Below are positions 5,673 to 8,004 of a DNA stretch of 8,004 nt, piece by piece (within the stretch, counting starts at the first letter, position 1; every line of letters begins with the position of its first letter). Source of the DNA: an uncultured Chryseolinea sp. (GTDB taxonomy: Bacteria; Bacteroidota; Bacteroidia; Cytophagales; Cyclobacteriaceae); assembly GCA_946478915.1 (NCBI GenBank), contig CAMLER010000214.1, positions 1 through 8,004 of the forward strand. The letters are read 5' to 3'. The position numbers and the translations under genes were made by a program. The notes under the pieces are model-generated. The model was not told the origin of the DNA, did not search any database, and saw only the letters and a list, made by a program, of their open reading frames with translations.

Positions 5673-6077
5673 ATGATTTTCGACAAGAAATCGGAACTGA
5701 ACGTTCTTATCAATCTGGCCGCCAGCGATAGAAATGTAGCGTCACGTGAATCAAAACTCATTCACACCATCGGCAAAGCCAATGGGATCGCTAAAGAAGA
5801 AGTGGATGCCATGCTGCAAAATCCTCGGCCGATCGGTGGTATCGACACCCTGACCAGCGACGAGAAGTTTGAACACCTGTACCACCTTATTCAATTGATG
5901 AAAATGGATGGCCAGGTATTCCGCAGCGAGATTGTTTTCTGCGAACAAATCGCCGACAGACTGGGATTCAAAAAATCGGTTGTTGGTGAAGTATCGCAAC
6001 ATGTATACAGCGACCCAACAATCACTGCAGATCGCGACATGGTGAAGTCAAAGGCAATGAAATTTCTTAAAGTATAA
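5673..6077 (+). CDS. TerB-family (TerB-like) small cytoplasmic protein
   Basis: A 134-residue all-helical protein without signal peptide or membrane segment. It resembles the TerB/DjlA-N fold, which has two repeated helical halves each with a conserved Asp and Glu: ASDRNVASRES (17-27, Asp19 and Glu26) and KMDGQVFRSE (77-86, Asp79 and Glu86). In the family such acidic pairs bind divalent metal. Length agrees with single-domain TerB proteins (about 130-150). The frame could begin at TTG 5661, but ATG 5673 is preferred; no Shine-Dalgarno sequence is seen at either. It is transcribed divergently from the DUF2807 gene and ends in a clear hairpin terminator. There are no terC, terD, terE or terZ neighbours, so calling it a tellurite-resistance gene would overreach; a stress or envelope-related role is only a guess. 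Confidence 0.82.
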   Translation: MIFDKKSELNVLINLAASDRNVASRESKLIHTIGKANGIAKEEVDAMLQNPRPIGGIDTLTSDEKFEHLYHLIQLMKMDGQVFRSEIVFCEQIADRLGFKKSVVGEVSQHVYSDPTITADRDMVKSKAMKFLKV

Positions 6078-6097
6078 GAAGCTAAACGATGGGACAT

Positions 6098-6133
6098 AAA
6101 AGGGAAGGAATAAATGCCTTCCTTTTTTCCTTT
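6098..6133. terminator. Bidirectional intrinsic terminator between convergent genes
   Basis: AAAAGGGAAGG (6098-6108) pairs with CCTTCCTTTTT (6117-6127) as an 11-bp stem with one G-T pair, closing an eight-base loop (AATAAATG). A T-rich run follows on the plus strand (6123-6135), and a shorter T-run follows on the minus strand. It lies 20 bases after the TerB-like stop and just beyond the amidohydrolase stop, so it can serve both converging genes. Confidence 0.85.
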
Positions 6134-7846
6134 TTAACGCTTTTGAAAAACCACTTTGCCACCCACAATAGTCATTGCGACTTTTGCCTGAAGGATTGAA
6201 TCCTCAGGAATGGTCATTAGATCTTTGGAAAAAATCGTAAAGTCGGCAAGTTTCCCAGGTTCCACCGATCCTTTTATTTTCTCTTCAAACGCGCCGAATG
6301 CCGCATCTATCGTATAGGAACGCAATGCCTGGATGCGTGTCATCTTTTCACCGGGTTCATACCCTCCTTCAGGTTCGCCTTTCAACGTCTTACGCGTGAC
6401 GGATGCATAAAAGCAAGGGATCGGGTCAAGCGGCTCAACCGGGGAATCGGTTCCATTTATTATTTTGGCACCTGATCTCAATAGCGACTGCCACATATAA
6501 GCTCCTTCCTTTATTCGTTTTTCTCCGAGTCTGTCGATGGCCCATGGCCTGTCCGACGACATATGAATTGCTTGCATCGCTGGAATAACGCCGAGTGAAG
6601 CAAAACGCGGAATATCGGCCGGGTTGATATGTTGGGCATGCTCGATTCTAAACCGGTGGTCGTCAGCATTTGAAGGATCTTCTCTGAAGGCTCTTTCATA
6701 ACGATCCAGAATTTCCCTGTTAGCTCTGTCACCGATGGCATGGGAACAAACCTGGAAACCACTTTTCAATGCTTCGCGCGCGACCTTCATAACGGTATCC
6801 ATAGACAACGTCGCCATGCCTGAAAAATCAGGACGATCTGAATATGGCTCCAGCAGCCAGGCGCCACGTGATCCTAATGCGCCATCACAATTCAGCTTGA
6901 TCGAACGAATGGTTAACAGTCCGGATGAATCTACTTCCGGGCCGCGGTTTAGCCATTCATAAACCAGTTGTGGGTCAGTGCCTGTTACCATCACATAAAG
7001 ACGAATGCCTAACCTCCCCTCTGCCATGAAGTCGCGATATAATTGTATTTCTTCGCGACCAGTTCCCGCGTCGTGGAAGCTGGTGATACCGTTTTGATGA
7101 CAGGCTTGTATGGCAAGATCCAGTGCTCGCGCATCCGTGTCGCGTGAGTTTGCCGGAATATGCTGGTCGATCAGATTCATGGCGCGCTCATTAAACAAAC
7201 CTGTAGGATTACCCAGCGCATCCCGGATCACCTCTCCTCCTTCACCTTCTTCGCTATTATATTTTTCTATTGAAAGGGTATTTACTCCGGAAACCTCCAT
7301 CGCTTTGGCATTAGCCAACGCAGCATGCCCACTAGCATGTCTGAGAAAAACAGGGTTATCAGGTGACGCATCACTAAGAGCCTTGTGTACCGGGAAGCCT
7401 TTTACGAGAATCTCTGGTTTAACTTCCCATTTATCCTGGTGCCATCCCCGGCCAACAATCCATTCGCCCGGTTCAGATTTTGCAACAGCACGCTTCACCT
7501 GGTCAATCAACTCGTCGTAACTTTTGACATCGGCCAGATTCAGATTGAGTTCATTATAACCCACTCCCATCAGGTGTCCATGTCCTTCGATCAATCCGGG
7601 TGTTAGAATTTTGCCCGCTAATTCAATCACTTGAGTATCGTCGCCTATGTACTCAGTTACCTCTTCATTTGAACCTACAAAAGTTATTCTATCACCTGTT
7701 ACGGCAATTCCCTCCACTACATCATTGTTGCTGTTTACCGTATAGATCCTGCCCCCTTTGATAACCAGATCTGCAGCCTTTTTAGATGTGCATGCCGTTG
7801 CAACGAGCAGTGCAATGAAAAGGATTTTTACGCGTGGTTTAATCAT
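6134..7846 (-). CDS. Amidohydrolase family (YtcJ / amidohydrolase-3 type), predicted lipoprotein
   Basis: A 570-residue metal-dependent hydrolase. The N-terminus MIKPRVKILFIALLVATAC looks like a lipoprotein signal with Cys19 as the lipid anchor, although Ala at -3 is not ideal; it would place the enzyme in the periplasm or outer membrane. ADLVIKGGRIYTVNSNN (25-41) starts the beta-sandwich. The barrel carries LTPGLIEGHGHL with His89 and His91, SIKLNCDGALGSRGAW with Lys317 and Asp321, SHAIGDRAN with His369, IEHAQH with His403 and INGTDSPVEP with Asp467. These correspond to the metal-binding and catalytic positions of the YtcJ-like family. GKLADFTIFSKDLMTIP closes the protein. I chose ATG 7844-7846; the frame extends 18 codons further up, but those residues come before a complete signal peptide and overlap a promoter-like box on the other strand. 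The substrate (an amide, carbamate or related bond) cannot be predicted. It appears to be a single-gene unit. Confidence 0.9.
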   Translation of the reverse strand: MIKPRVKILFIALLVATACTSKKAADLVIKGGRIYTVNSNNDVVEGIAVTGDRITFVGSNEEVTEYIGDDTQVIELAGKILTPGLIEGHGHLMGVGYNELNLNLADVKSYDELIDQVKRAVAKSEPGEWIVGRGWHQDKWEVKPEILVKGFPVHKALSDASPDNPVFLRHASGHAALANAKAMEVSGVNTLSIEKYNSEEGEGGEVIRDALGNPTGLFNERAMNLIDQHIPANSRDTDARALDLAIQACHQNGITSFHDAGTGREEIQLYRDFMAEGRLGIRLYVMVTGTDPQLVYEWLNRGPEVDSSGLLTIRSIKLNCDGALGSRGAWLLEPYSDRPDFSGMATLSMDTVMKVAREALKSGFQVCSHAIGDRANREILDRYERAFREDPSNADDHRFRIEHAQHINPADIPRFASLGVIPAMQAIHMSSDRPWAIDRLGEKRIKEGAYMWQSLLRSGAKIINGTDSPVEPLDPIPCFYASVTRKTLKGEPEGGYEPGEKMTRIQALRSYTIDAAFGAFEEKIKGSVEPGKLADFTIFSKDLMTIPEDSILQAKVAMTIVGGKVVFQKR

Positions 7847-7881
7847 AAAATGAAATCTCAATATAAGAAACATCATTCCAT

Positions 7882-7889
7882 TATCTTTG
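7882..7889 (+). promoter_or_regulatory. Possible -7 element for the plus-strand gene at the window end
   Basis: TATCTTTG matches the Bacteroidota -7 consensus TAnnTTTG exactly and lies 43 bases upstream of ATG 7933, giving a leader of about 38 bases. No convincing -33 TTTG is seen upstream. It lies in the 86-base gap between divergent genes. Confidence 0.35.
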
Positions 7890-7932
7890 AAGTGGATCAA
7901 TTAGAATCTGACCGCTGGCAAAATTTGAAATA

Positions 7933-8004
7933 ATGAGATTCGCCAAGGCCAAGAAAATTTTCTACGACGCTCTTCGACAAGGGTTGACTCCTCACAAGCT
8001 TTCC
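7933..8004 (+). CDS. Partial gene, 5' end only; resembles DUF2062 domain proteins
   Basis: The first 24 codons of a plus-strand gene, starting ATG 7933-7935 and running open to the window end. Residues include KKIFYDALRQGLTPHKLS. A short basic and aromatic stretch followed by QGLTPxKLS/A is the usual lead-in to the DUF2062 membrane domain, where a hydrophobic helix (SxALGxxxGxFP) follows directly. That helix would be outside the window, so the family call rests on this lead-in alone. DUF2062 proteins are small integral membrane proteins of unknown role. It is divergent from the amidohydrolase and preceded by a TATCTTTG box. Confidence 0.5.
   Translation, partial: MRFAKAKKIFYDALRQGLTPHKLS

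Noticed and set aside
5673..6077. Tellurite-resistance function for the TerB-like gene
   Set aside because: Only the fold resemblance supports it. No other ter genes are present in the window, so the function is left open.
7110..7520. Plus-strand frame of 136 codons antisense to the amidohydrolase
   Set aside because: The opposite strand encodes conserved amidohydrolase sequence throughout, and the antisense product has no recognisable features.

Overview
The window looks like chromosomal DNA of a Bacteroidota bacterium, probably of the Cytophagales/Chitinophagales type. The main evidence is an outer-membrane beta-barrel protein with an N-terminal carboxypeptidase-regulatory-like domain, a DUF2807 'head GIN' adhesin-like protein, promoter elements of the TAnnTTTG type, and gene starts that mostly lack a Shine-Dalgarno sequence. 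The assignment rests on family knowledge and reading by eye, with no database search.

Layout: (1) Positions 98-4538, all on the minus strand, hold a probable operon in the order response regulator (3855-4538), sensor histidine kinase (2596-3858), outer-membrane receptor-like beta-barrel (98-2524). Regulator and kinase overlap by ATGA, and the barrel gene follows after 71 bases. (2) Positions 4539-4825 are non-coding and full of short 7-8-base tandem repeats. (3) Positions 4826-5512 (minus) encode a secreted DUF2807 protein with a seven-rung SSAG/SSGG repeat ladder. (4) Positions 5513-5672 are a divergent promoter region with a -7-like box on each strand and a perfect 8-bp inverted repeat over the plus-strand box. 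(5) Positions 5673-6077 (plus) encode a small TerB-like cytoplasmic protein. (6) A bidirectional hairpin terminator (6098-6133) separates it from the convergent gene 6134-7846 (minus), a predicted lipoprotein amidohydrolase of the YtcJ/amidohydrolase-3 type. (7) Positions 7847-7932 are a second divergent gap. It is followed by the first 24 codons of a plus-strand gene (7933 to the window end) that resembles DUF2062 proteins.

How the genes work together: the kinase and regulator form a complete membrane-to-DNA signalling pair, and the barrel gene behind them is the obvious candidate for a co-regulated or co-sensing envelope component. The DUF2807 protein, the amidohydrolase and the barrel are all predicted to be exported, so the window leans towards the cell envelope. 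I see no mobile element, CRISPR array, RNA gene or clearly new multi-gene system. The most unusual content is non-coding: a composite repeat (a GAGC(C)CGACACC prefix plus GATYACC units) next to the 3' end of two unrelated genes, two further tandem tracts upstream of the two-component operon, and the palindrome between the divergent promoters.
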